From: Schistocerca nitens
Lineage: Eukaryota; Arthropoda; Insecta; Orthoptera; Acrididae
Direction: 5' to 3'
DNA length: 64,000 nt
Assembly (NCBI RefSeq): GCF_023898315.1
Contig: NC_064616.1
Span: forward strand, 294,724,934-294,788,933
The notes below the pieces were generated by a model. It did no database searches, had not been told where the DNA came from, and worked only from the letters and a program-made list of their open reading frames with translations. Position 1 is the first letter of the stretch; each line of letters opens with the position of its first letter. Shown one piece after another: positions 54,506-64,000 of the stretch. A program made the position numbers and the translations under genes.

Positions 54506-57500
54506 ATTGTGCAAGGACATTGAACCACTCAGAATCTATACTTACATACCTATATTCTCCTTCTGTACATGATACATATAAAAGTCCCCCGCTGCCTATA
54601 AATCAAGGCTAATGCCAGGAACTACTGTAGGGACTTACAGAAGGGTGTCACTAATCGATACATTGATACACGAGGAAGGTTTATGTGTATAATTGATAAA
54701 TATTTGGTGCAAATTGGCTGCATTATAGTCCTCCGCTTCGTTTTTCTTTGTGTATGTGAAGGCTGCTCTCAGGAATTACTCCACGTATTTTCATACTCGG
54801 GGCCACGGAGCCTTTGATGCAAGGCTTACATTGATAGCCACGGGATGAAACTCGTATAGGGATTTACGGTAACACGACCTCGGATTTGCATTGTGAATAT
54901 GTTGCTCGTAATCTGCTTGATTTTTGCTCACATCCATATTTTTCCTGTCATTTAAAACAGAAGTTGGCTTCTGTGCGTTGTGTTCAGTGGGCATTTGCCC
55001 CTGTCTACCAATCAGTGTGTGAACTGCTAGATTGAAATGTGTTTTACGTATACTGTTCGTATTGTACTCTATTTTAGTTCGAACCTGTCTTACGTACTTT
55101 CCCGCGTTTAACCGCGTTAACAGCTTTTGACAAGAAGTATTCAACTCAACTACATCTATTCATGGATTATTTATTTCTACTTTGAATGATGTTACTTGCT
55201 ACTGAGTATGCTTTGTAATATTAGCAACAGAGTACGTAATTATTGTGTCAGGTCTTAATGTACAACAAAAATATTTGACATCGAAGTGCATATTTGTACA
55301 TAGGATCGTGCGGTATAGTGTGAGCGGTCTTCCACCGTACTTAATACTAGTGCATTTAGTAAACTCTTGTTTACAGAATTCATTAGTACATCCAATGATG
55401 AAAGCATGAGTGTTTATTATTTGCTTTTAAATTTTCATGGGAGTGGGAGTATAACTGCAGTGTACTGTTTTCTACTAAAAAGTGTTGTTTGGAATACCTT
55501 TTTATAACGTCTGAACACATTTGCGTAACTGCTGTTGCTTGTTTATCATTTGCAAGGAAGAATGCCTTAGTCACTAAGACTGCAAAGCTTACTCAGTAGC
55601 AAGAAACACCACCATTCAAAGCAGAAATACATACTCATTCCTTGAAAAGAAGTAATACAGTTAAATACTATTTATGTCAAAAGCTGCTAACAGGGAGTTC
55701 TCCATTAAATGTGAGAAAGTACGAAAAACGGATGTGAACTAAAATAATGTAGAATACAAACAATATGCTTAAAACATATTTAAATCGAGCAGTTCATAAA
55801 CAGAATCGTAGGCAGGAACAAATCTCCACAGAACACTAAGCGATAAAAACAGCTGCTGTTTTATAGGAAACAAAAACAAACATGGAGTCATTCACTCCAC
55901 ACAATTTTACAGATACATGCAAAAATAAAGCAGAGTACGAACAACACATTGACAATGCAATTCAAAGAGAGCAATACACACTTAAGTCGTATTCGGGAAC
56001 AAAGTGCGATGAAATCAGCTTCTGTGACATGTCATGTCAGACGATTTTTAAGTGTTGGCATGTGCTAAGGCGCACTTATTCCCACTTGATTACGGACGCA
56101 CGGTCAAAATATCAGTATTGGACTTCACAAATAAATAGTTTCTGTCAGAAGGTAACAGCGATGTCATTTACAAAATTTTATATGACTACAAGCCCCAGCT
56201 ACGAGATGTTAGTCTTAGTTTTTGACTGAGATTTCTCGAATATATTACTTTGGTAAACAACAAAAACCTTTCGGTTTGCAGCCACCCACTTTAATGCTAC
56301 ACTATGAGGCCCACTCATAAAGGATAAATAAAAAAATGTCGTTTAAATCGCGTATTTCGAATTAAAAACATCGCTGCCAGGACACAAGGAGCGCTACTGT
56401 GTTCTGTTTCCGGGTCTTTGTTGGGGATCTTGCAACCGCTACGACAGACAAGTCGTCGGGCCTCAGATGCTTCGTGCTGCCCGTGCGAAGTATCACAAGA
56501 ATCAAATAGCAAGTCTAATATTGGTTCTCAGCACTCGCATATTTTCACGAGTGTGGTTACCTAAATATTAACACAATGCATTCTGTAAATATTATTACAT
56601 AAAATATTTCGATAGCCCCGCTTAAAAGAAAAAAATGCAGTCATCTAGGTTGTAAGCCCTCTGACACCGTTGGCGCTGTTTGATATTGTTACTGGTTTTT
56701 AATGATGAAATTTGGTGCTCAACAACTTAACCTTCCAGTCCGGAAAACTTACAAGAACGTGCAACTGCGTTCCATTGGCCATATGTGGACTTCTGATGTG
56801 TTTGTGGTTATTGTAGATATGCTTTGCGGATACAGAGTGCGCACATTGGTAGTTGTGGAGTCATTGACAAGCTAGTGGAGGTCATTGAAGGGACGGACAC
56901 ACTGAAGCCAATTAACTGAATTTTTCTGCCAAAATTGAAGTGGTTTGATATTGATGTGACTCTCGACCTACATAGCTTTGAACTGTTATTCCTTTTGCAT
57001 TTTGGAAGGTCAGAGAATCCAGTTAAAGGCAGTGTCTAGAGTGTTAGCGTTTTATGTTGTCTAGTCAAGTGGTCGGAATCTTTCTGGATGCAATTATATC
57101 GCTGCAGAGCGTTAGTGCTGGGGCAGTGACAATTTTAACTCTACCGGGCCAAAGCGAAGCTGGCGACTCTTGTTACGGCTGTAACGTTAAGTGTAGCGAT
57201 GCACTGAATTTATCTGCGTCCGTCCATAAACTTTTCCTTAGAGGTCAGTGGTGCAATGCGTTGCATAATCATGCGTGTCGCATATCGCTAAGAGCTCATG
57301 GGTTAATTAAAAGGAACGTTTCAACATTTCTATTTGATTTATTTGTAACCTTTTGCTTTATCGTCCGTTGTAGGTTGCTAGAATTACACGTTTGTTCAAA
57401 GACAGGACAAGTTTAGTTAGCTCGTAACGCTGTGTTAGTGGGGGTTAGATACAGATTTTGATTAGATTATTTAAATTCTTCGCAACACCGATGTAATTTT

Positions 57501-57521
57501 GATTTGAAATTTTGTTGAGCA
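54506..57521. other. Anonymous AT-rich stretch
   Basis: About 3 kb without a supported gene. Open frames such as 54791-55144 (minus), 55882-56229 and 57054-57416 have no recognisable domain and lie in AT-rich DNA. Confidence 0.45.
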
Positions 57522-57535
57522 GTGCTTATTGCGTA

Positions 57536-57855
57536 CGGACTTGCCACAATGGATACACCAGTTTCCGTGAGATCACCGAAGTTAAGCGCTGTCGGGCGTG
57601 GTCGGCACTTGGATGGGTGACCATCCAGGCCGCCATGCGCTGTTGCCATTTTTTCGGGGTGCACTCAGCCTCGTGATGCCAATTGAGGAGCTACTCGACC
57701 GAATAGTAGCGGCTTGGGTCAAGAATAGCATCATAACGACCGGGAGAGTGGTGTGCTGACCCCACGCCCCTTTTATCCACATCCTTCCATGAGGATGACA
57801 CGGCTGTCTGATGGTCCCGGTAGGCCACTCGTGGCCTGAAGACGGAGGTTTTTTT
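57536..57855 (+). repeat. 5S rRNA-derived SINE, full copy
   Basis: The first roughly 115 bases resemble 5S rRNA: GATACACCAGTTTCCGTGAG, GATCACCGAAGTTAAGCGCT and CTTGGATGGGTGACCATCC, the box A and box C regions of the internal promoter. A tail of about 200 bp shared with 9983-10301 follows and ends in T(7). Exact 14-bp duplications GTGCTTATTGCGTA flank it (57522-57535, 57856-57869). Confidence 0.93.
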
Positions 57856-57907
57856 GTGCTTATTGCGTATTAGCAACCCGCCACAGCTTCGAGCGGATAG
57901 CACAAAA

Positions 57908-58946
57908 TACTCTATTTGATCAAAAGTATCCTGACACCACTGTCCAATACGGAGTTGAGAACTAGATGTTACGAAAGGCGGACCCGCCAGTATGAAAGAA
58001 GGCGGCGAGTGTTTTGTTGTCAGTAAAGAAGCAGCAACTGTGGAATAGGTCGGTTAGGAGAACTTAATGGCTCCGAACATGGACTAATCAATGGATGTCA
58101 TTTGAATAACAAATCCAACAGTGACATTTGAACCTTTCTAAAGCTGCCCAAGTTGACTGTTGGTGGTGTGATTGGGAAGTGAATACGCGAAGGACCGACA
58201 ACAGATAAACCAAGAGCAGGCAGACCTCACGTACTGGCGGACAAGGACCGTCGAGAATTGCGGAGAGGTGGTTGTGAAAAATAGCGTGAAGTCGGTGGAA
58301 GGAATCAGTCGTGAGTTCCAGAGTGCTACCAGCAGTCCAGCTAGCGCAATGACTGCGTAGCGAGGTCAGAAGAATAGGATACGATGACTGAGCAGCTCCT
58401 CCAACCACACAGTACTGTGGTCACGGCTAAGCGACGCTTGAGACTGCGTAAAGAGCGACGACAGTGGATGAGTGGAAATGAGTGATAGGTAACGCTGTAA
58501 TCCGTGGCGAACCGACGGAAGGGTTTGGATTTGGCGAACGCCTGGAGAAAGTAAGCTGCTAGCAAGCGTAGTACCAACAGTGTTGGTGGTAGTACAGTTT
58601 GGGGATGTTTCTCACGGTTAGGGTGCGATCCCTGTATTACGCTTGAGAAAACGCTAAATGGCAAAGGATTATAACCCATTTTACAGCCTTGTGTACTGCA
58701 TGCAGTAGAGGAGACGACGATTGATTGCATCACAGTATGACAGTGCACCCTGACGTGAAGCAGCATCTTGAGGCAATTGTTTGTTGACCGTAACATACCT
58801 GAAACGGACTGCCGTGCCCACGGTCACGATCTGAACTGAAGGAACATCTTTGAGATGAATTCGATCCAGACCCCAGTATCCAATATCATAAAAGTATCTA
58901 GTTTTGGCTCTTGAGGAGGAAGAATATGCGGTTATGCCTCAACATA
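57908..58946 (+). mobile_element. Tc1-9, decayed
   Basis: The left end TACTCTATTTGATCAAAAGTATCCTGACACC is of the TTTGATCAAAAGTATCC type that I recall from insect Tc1-like elements. Legible coding traces near 58580-58900 (VVVQFGDVSHG, NIPETDCRAHGHDLN) correspond to the GSVMVWG and PAHSPDLN regions, with many stops. No right terminal repeat is seen. The element is cut by Tc1-1 copy C at 58947. Confidence 0.6.
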
Positions 58947-59178
58947 TACTACTAACCATTAAAATTGATACACCACGAAGATGACGTGCTATAGACGCGA
59001 ATTTTAACCGACAGGAAGAAGATGCTGTGATATGCAAATGATTAGCTTTTCAGAGCATTCACACAAGTTTGGCGCCAGTGGCGACACCTACAACGTGCTG
59101 ACATGATGAAAGTTTCCAACCGATTTCTCATACAACAAACAGCAGTTGACCGGCATTGCCACGTGAAACGTTGTTGTG

Positions 59179-60132
59179 ATGCCTCGTGTAAGGAGGAGAA
59201 ATGCGTACCATCACGTTTCCGACTTTGATAAGGGTCGGATTGTAGCCTATCGCGATTGCGTTTTATCGTATCGCGACATTGCTGCTCGCGTTGGTCGAGA
59301 TCCAATGACTGTTAGCAGAATATGGAATCGATGGGTCCAGGAGGGTAATACGGAACCCCGTGTTGGATCCCAACGGCCTCGTATTACTAGCAGTCGAGAT
59401 GACAGGCATCTTATCCACATGGATGTAACGGATCGTGCAGCTACGTCTCGATCCCTGAGTCAGCAGATGGGTACGTTTGCAAGACGACAACCATCTGCAC
59501 GAACAGTTCGACGACGTTTGCAGCAGCATGGACTATCAGCTCGGAGACCGTGGATGTGGTTATCATTGACGCTACATCACAGACAGGAGCGCCTGCGATG
59601 GTGTACTCAACGACGAACCTGGGTGCACGAATGGCAGAACGTAATTTTTTCGGATGAATCCAGGTTCTGTTTACACCACCATGATGGTCGCATCCGTGTT
59701 TCTCGACATCGCGGTGAACGCACACTGGAAGCGTGTATTCGTCATCGCCATACTGGCGTATCACCCGGCATGATGGTATGGGGTGCCATTGGTTACACGT
59801 CTCGGTCACCTCTTGTTCGCATTGACGGCACTTTGAACAGTGGACGTTACATTTCAGATGTGTTACGACCCGTGGCTCTACCCTTCATTCGATCCCTGCG
59901 AAACCCTACATTTCAGCACGATAATGCACGACCGCATGTTGCAGGTTCTGCACGGGCCTTTCTGGATACAGAAAATGTTCGACTGCTGCCAAGGCCAGCA
60001 CATTCTCCAGATCTCTCACCAATTGAAAACGTCTGGTCAATGGTGGCCGAGCAACTGGCTCGTCACAATACGCCAGTCACTACTCTTGCTGAACTGTGGT
60101 ATCGTGTTGAAGCTGCATGGGCAGCTGTACAT
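59179..60132 (+). pseudogene. Tc1-1 transposase copy C, intact up to LINE insertion
   Basis: The start is the ATG at 59179 (MPRVRRRNAYHHVSDFDKG); the GTG one codon earlier is not needed. About 318 codons are open. They contain a helix-turn-helix (YRDIAARVGRDPMTVSRIW), a second one around SARTVRRRLQQHG, FSDESRFCL (Asp 1), FQHDNARPHVAG (Asp 2) and LSPIENVWSMV (Glu), with 34 residues between the last two. All DDE residues are present. At 60133 LINE h replaces the last 30 or so codons, whose remainder (HAIQA.FDSMPRRI) lies at 61600-61680. The frame stays open about 150 codons into the antisense LINE, giving an artificial 470-codon ORF to 60588. This is the best catalytic domain of the family here. 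Confidence 0.9.
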
Positions 60133-61586
60133 CTACATCCATACTCCGCAAGCCACCTGACGGTGTGTGGCGGAGGGTACCTTGAGTACCTCTATCGGTT
60201 CTCCCTTCTATTCCAGTCTTGTATTGTTCGTGGAAAGAAGGATTGTCGGTATGCCTCTGTGTGGGCTCTAATCTCTCTGATTTTATCCTCATGCTCTCTT
60301 CGCGTGATATACGTAGGAGGGAGCAATACACTGCTTGACTCTGCGGTGAAGGTATGTTCTCGAAACTTTGACAAAAGCCCGTACCGAGCTACTGAGCGTC
60401 TCTCCTGCAGCGTCTTCCACTGGAGTTTATCTATCATCTCCGTAACGCTTTCGCGATTACTAAATGATCCTGTAACGAAGCGCGCTGCTCTCCGTTGGAT
60501 CTTCTCTATATCTTCCATCAACCCTATCTGGTACGGATCCCACACTGCTGAGCAGTATTCAAGCAGTGGGCGAACAAGCTTACTGTAACCTACTTCCGTT
60601 GTTTTCGGATTGCATTTCCTTAGGATTCTTCCAATGAATCTCAGTCTGGCATCTGCTTTACCGACGATCAACATTATATGATCATTCCATTTTAAATCAC
60701 TCCTAATGCGTACTCCAAGATAAGTTCTGGTATTAACTGCTTCCAGTTGCTGACCTGCTATTTTGTAGCTAAATGATAAAGGTGTATTCGCAGCACATTA
60801 CACTTGCCTACATTGAGATTCAATTGCCATTCCCTGCACCATGCGTCAATTCGCTGCAGATCCTCCTGCATTTCAGTACAATTTACCATTGTTACAACCT
60901 CTCGATACACCACAGCATCATCTGTAAAAAGCCTCAGTGAACTTCGATGTCATCCACAAGGTCATTTATGTATATTGTGTATAGCAACGGTCCTACGACA
61001 CTCCCATGCGGCACACCTGAAAGCACTCTTACTTCGGAAGACTTCTCTCCATTGAGAATGACATGCTGCGTCCTGTTAACTAGGAACTCCTCAATCCAAT
61101 CACACAATTGGTCTTATAGTCCATATGCTCTTACTTTGTTCATTAGACGACTGGGGGGAACTGTATCGAACGCCTTGCGGAAGTCAAGAAACACGGCATC
61201 TACCTGTGAACCCGTGTCTATGGCCCTCTGAGTCTCGTGGACGAATAGCGCGAGCTGGGTTTCACATGACCGTCTTTTTCGAAACCCATGCTGATTCCTA
61301 CAGAGTAGATTTCTAGTCTCCATAAAAGTCATTATACTCGAACACAATACGTGTTCCAAAATTCTACAACTGATCGACGTTAGAGATATAGGTCTATAGT
61401 TCTGCACATCTGTTCGACGTCCCTTCTTGAAAACGGGGATGACCTGTGCCCTTTTCCAATCCTTTGGAACGCTACGCTCTTCTAGAGACCAATGGTACAC
61501 CGCTGCAAGAAGGGGGGCAAGTTCCTTCGCGTACTCTGTGTAAAATCGAACTGGTATCACATCAGGTCCAGAGGCCTTTCCTCTTT
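60133..61586 (-). mobile_element. CR1/L2-like LINE, copy h (antisense, 5'-truncated)
   Basis: Flanked by 7-bp duplications TGTACAT (60126-60132 and 61587-61593). On the minus strand, 61586 to 61114 encodes GKASGPDVIPVRFY, WKRAQVIPVFKKG, YRPISLTSISCRILEHVL and FLDFRKAFDTVP. Then come SGVPHGSV-type and palm pieces with shifts, and 60674-60192 encodes LRFIGRILRKC, LVRPLLEYCSAVWDP and IEKIQRRAARFV to the C-terminus. The 3' end is GATGTAGAT without an A-tail. The endonuclease part is absent. Confidence 0.92.
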
Positions 61587-61932
61587 TGTACATGTACACG
61601 CCATCCAAGCTGTGTTTGACTCAATGCCCAGGCGTATCAAGGGCGTTATTACGGCCAGAGGTGGTTGTTCTGGGTACTGATTTCTCAGGATCTATGCACT
61701 CAGATTGCGTGAAAATGTAATCACATGTCAGTTCTAGTATAATATATTTGCCCAATGAATACCCGTTTATCATCTGCATTTCTTCTTGGTGTAGCAGTTT
61801 GAACGGTCAGTAGTGTACATTTAAACCTCATTGAAAGTTTCCCCAGGTCAAGGCGTCATAAAGGTGGATGATGGCCACATTCCATATTAATGGTCCCGTA
61901 ATCGGAGTCCGGATACTTTCGATAAGATATTA

Positions 61933-62450
61933 AGAGGGTTGCCCAGAAAGTAATGCACCACATTTTTTTCTTCAATTCTTTATTGAACATAATGAGAATT
62001 ATGGTGTTTTGTCTACATACCCTATTTTTCCACGAAATCTCTACCGCGTTCTGTGGCCTTTCTCCAGCGCATCCTGTCGGTAACGATCCTTGTCCTGGTG
62101 GCGGAGCCAGTGCTTCAATGTGTGCATCACAACTACCTCGTCCCAAAATGTCTTCCACGAATGGCATCCTTTAATGGCCCAAACAAGTGGAGGTCCGAGG
62201 GGGCTAGGTCAGGTGTGACAGACGTAGATGGTCTCCCCGACCGCTGCAAATCGTGGGGCTGCACCGAACCGCCTTCTGATGACCTCACCCTCCATGCCCA
62301 GAGACTATAACAACTTCTGTCGACAGCAGATGCTCCATAGACTTTGCACAAGCGTTTGTGAATATTGGCCACAGTTCCTTTTTGTGCAGTAAGAAATTCA
62401 ATGACGGTACGTTGCTTGAAACGTATATCACCTACAGACGCCGTTTTGAA
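61933..62450 (-). mobile_element. mariner with in-frame internal deletion, right end lost
   Basis: The left end AGAGGGTTGCCCAGAAAGTA follows TA at 61931-61932 and resembles the mariner at 52434. The coding strand (minus) keeps the N-terminal domain and a short C-terminal piece, with the whole middle removed. No matching right terminal repeat is found up to 62600. Confidence 0.8.
62133..62445 (-). pseudogene. mariner transposase deletion derivative: DNA-binding domain fused to C-terminal tail
   Basis: The frame reads ASVGDIRFKQRTVIEFL (start codon ATG changed to ACG), IHKRLCKVYGASAVDRS, WAWRVRSSEGGS and QRSGRPSTSVTP, then directly DLAPSDLHLFGPLKD. In the complete relative this last part follows about 175 residues later. 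The fusion is in frame, keeps the repeat-binding helix-turn-helix and the third Asp motif and loses the first two catalytic Asp. Confidence 0.82.
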
Positions 62451-63412
62451 GCTGTTCTTCAGCTATAATCCGTCCATCATAAGAATAAACCAGATGTAAA
62501 CAAACACAAACGCGATGATTGGTCAGCAGCCGTAGTACTCGTGCACTGGTGTTGTTACGCTCTTGGAAGTAGATCCTACTTATGTATTAAATATCTTATT
62601 ACTAAGTTACTGTAAATGAAACTTTAAGATATTCAAATGTATTAACGGCCATAAACATTTTTCTTAAACACGCTTTAACTACTACGTAGGTATTAGTTCA
62701 AAAATCGTGTACAGTCACAGCCTCTGCAGCGTTGTGCTCTGGTTGTTGCGCTGTTAATACGCACTATGAAAATGGCTGAGGCGTGGAACACTGTTAAAAA
62801 GTGCCGAGAAATACGCTGTTCCTAATGTTTTTCATAAATTTACGGAGATAAGTCTTTGAAGTTTTCCCAGCGTCGTATGTACCACAGTTGATAACTAGGC
62901 CTGAATTGAACGCACAGCGCAGTCGGTTATTCGTCCTTAGGTTCAAATCTTACCAGTATCAATTTTTTTTCTCGTTCAATTTGAAATACCTACATCTCGT
63001 AATTATAAAAATGATCATTTTTATCAATAATGCACGTCTTCTTGTTTCTAATTACATACTGGGCGCGATATTCCTGTTTCCATTTCAAATACAAGTTCTT
63101 AATTATCGATGTCTTATGAAAGACTGTTCAAAAAAGTTGTTTAAATTAAGAGAACATAATTTAATTTTTTAAGGCAAATATGAAAAACCAAATCCTGTTT
63201 ATTTGGACTATAAGAGAAGTACATAAGTATCGTGGAAACATGAAAACAGTAATTTTCACAGCATCGAGCACATCATACAAATGCTACTGTACCATTAAAA
63301 TATGAACCCAACAGAACTGATCTGGAGTCAAGCTGCGGCATTTGGCCCGAGAAGTAACAAGACTGTTAAGCCGCCAGACGTACTGGAACTAACGCACGCA
63401 GCTGTTTCACAC
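62451..63412. other. Anonymous AT-rich stretch
   Basis: No recognisable gene or repeat. Confidence 0.45.
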
Positions 63413-63421
63413 GTCACTGCC

Positions 63422-63848
63422 ATCGACATCTTTTAAGCGGCGATCCTCCCCCCCCCCTCCCCCCACCCCTCTGTACCCACTGCTCTCAGCTGTGGACGGT
63501 AAGACACCTTTCATTTGAGTGCCCCTATTTTACTCCATTACGCGCCCGTCTACAGCTGTCGCCTGATATATCGTCCATTTTAGTAGATGACACGCGCTCG
63601 GCCGATCGCGTTCTCGAATTTATTAGTGCCAGTGAGATGACGTCAGTCATTTGAAGCTCTTTTTGGGGACAACCGACCCCTTTCTCTAGTGGATTTTTTA
63701 GCTTTCCTTCTGCTTTTAGTTTCTCCAATTTTTTGAGTTTCGTTCCCATTGCTGCTGCTTTCCATTTTCGTTTTTTACCGTTTCCTAAGTCACAGACCGG
63801 GCGCTAATGACCATAGCAATTTTGCGCCCTAAAACCAAAACAAAAAAA
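63422..63848 (+). mobile_element. I-group LINE, copy 3 (5'-truncated)
   Basis: The sequence corresponds to the last part of LINE copy 2 (8184-8563): CATCGACATCTTTTAAGCGG, a C-run at about 63448-63467, and TGTGGACGGTAAGACACC, which encodes the H..C end of ORF2. It continues to the 3' hairpin (GGGCGC 63799-63804, GCGCCC 63824-63829) and an A-rich tail. Exact 9-bp duplications GTCACTGCC flank it (63413-63421, 63849-63857). A textbook 5'-truncated insertion. Confidence 0.93.
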
Positions 63849-63857
63849 GTCACTGCC

Positions 63858-64000
63858 GAACGCTGGCGGGATATAAACGGCTCGTCGTAAAAAAAGAGAA
63901 GAAAATGCTGCGCCTGGTTCTCTTCGTGGATTCTGTTGTTGATAGGATCGTTATCAACGTAGCAGGTGACGCCTCCAGAACTGAAATGTATTTCTCGGAT
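63858..64000. other. Right edge, anonymous
   Basis: 143 bp with no recognisable feature. Confidence 0.4.

Larger units (their letters stand above)
58947..61815 (+). mobile_element. Tc1-1 copy C, split by LINE h
   Basis: TA at 58945-58946 and 61816-61817 flank inverted ends (TACTACTAACCATTAAAATT..., ...GAACGGTCAGTAGTG). Without LINE h and one target duplication it would be about 1408 bp, like copy B. The transposase gene is otherwise open. The LINE sits near the 3' end of that gene. Confidence 0.92.

Noticed and set aside
55882..56229. A 115-codon gene in AT-rich DNA
   Set aside because: No recognisable motif; codon content looks random. Kept as anonymous sequence.
57536..57652. A functional 5S rRNA gene
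   Set aside because: It has a SINE tail, target duplications and substitutions, and the second copy at 9983-10301 shares the same tail.
59176..60588. A single 470-codon gene
   Set aside because: The first two thirds are a Tc1 transposase; the rest is antisense LINE sequence read in phase. The 7-bp duplication marks the junction at 60132/60133.
1..64000. CRISPR array, LTR retroelement or viral integration
   Set aside because: No regularly spaced direct repeats, no paired long terminal repeats and no integrase, protease or capsid motifs were seen.

Overview
The window looks like a piece of a very large, repeat-saturated insect genome, most probably a grasshopper or locust (Orthoptera). The reasons are the tRNA-derived SINEs, the many Tc1/mariner families, the abundant LINEs and the single short host exon bounded by GT-AG introns. 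There is no bacterial gene organisation, operon, CRISPR array or LTR retroelement that I can see. The species assignment is inference from recalled repeat families, not from a search.

The only clear host coding sequence is a 36-codon exon at 34348-34455 (+). It encodes the glycine-rich loop and catalytic-lysine region of a polo-like Ser/Thr kinase. If the exon belongs to a live gene, much of the rest of the window may be its introns, into which transposons have accumulated.

Layout. 1-9292: two I-group non-LTR retrotransposons (EN/RT/RNase H type) inserted about 60 bp apart into one Tc1-like element (family Tc1-1 copy A). 9293-16056: a minus-strand 5S rRNA-derived SINE, several tRNA-derived SINEs, an internally deleted mariner and Tc1-1 copy B. 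16057-26340: mostly anonymous DNA, plus a head-to-head palindrome of two Tc1 3' halves at 19245-20585, a SINE and an old CR1/L2-like LINE. 26355-27395: a Tc1-7 5' part and a tandem tRNA-like SINE dimer. 27396-35800: AT-rich anonymous sequence containing the kinase exon. 35800-48700: a dense nest of CR1/L2-like LINE copies, two copies of Tc1-3 in opposite orientation (each disabled by a different single nonsense codon), Tc1-8, a mariner palindrome, Tc1-7 and several SINEs. 49202-53773: Tc1-2 carrying a LINE and a 96-bp hairpin, then a mariner with a transposase broken by one TGA. 53774-64000: anonymous DNA, a full 5S SINE with a 14-bp target duplication, Tc1-9, Tc1-1 copy C with a LINE in its transposase gene, a deleted mariner, and a 5'-truncated I-group LINE with a 9-bp target duplication.

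The nesting gives a relative history. Tc1-1, Tc1-2, Tc1-7 and Tc1-8 came first. CR1/L2-like LINEs then entered Tc1-1, Tc1-2 and Tc1-7. SINEs and Tc1-3 entered the LINEs. Many insertions still show target duplications (TA for Tc1/mariner, 9-14 bp for SINEs and LINEs), so boundaries are often exact. Family labels (Tc1-1 to Tc1-9, SINE-A to SINE-G) are local names used only here.
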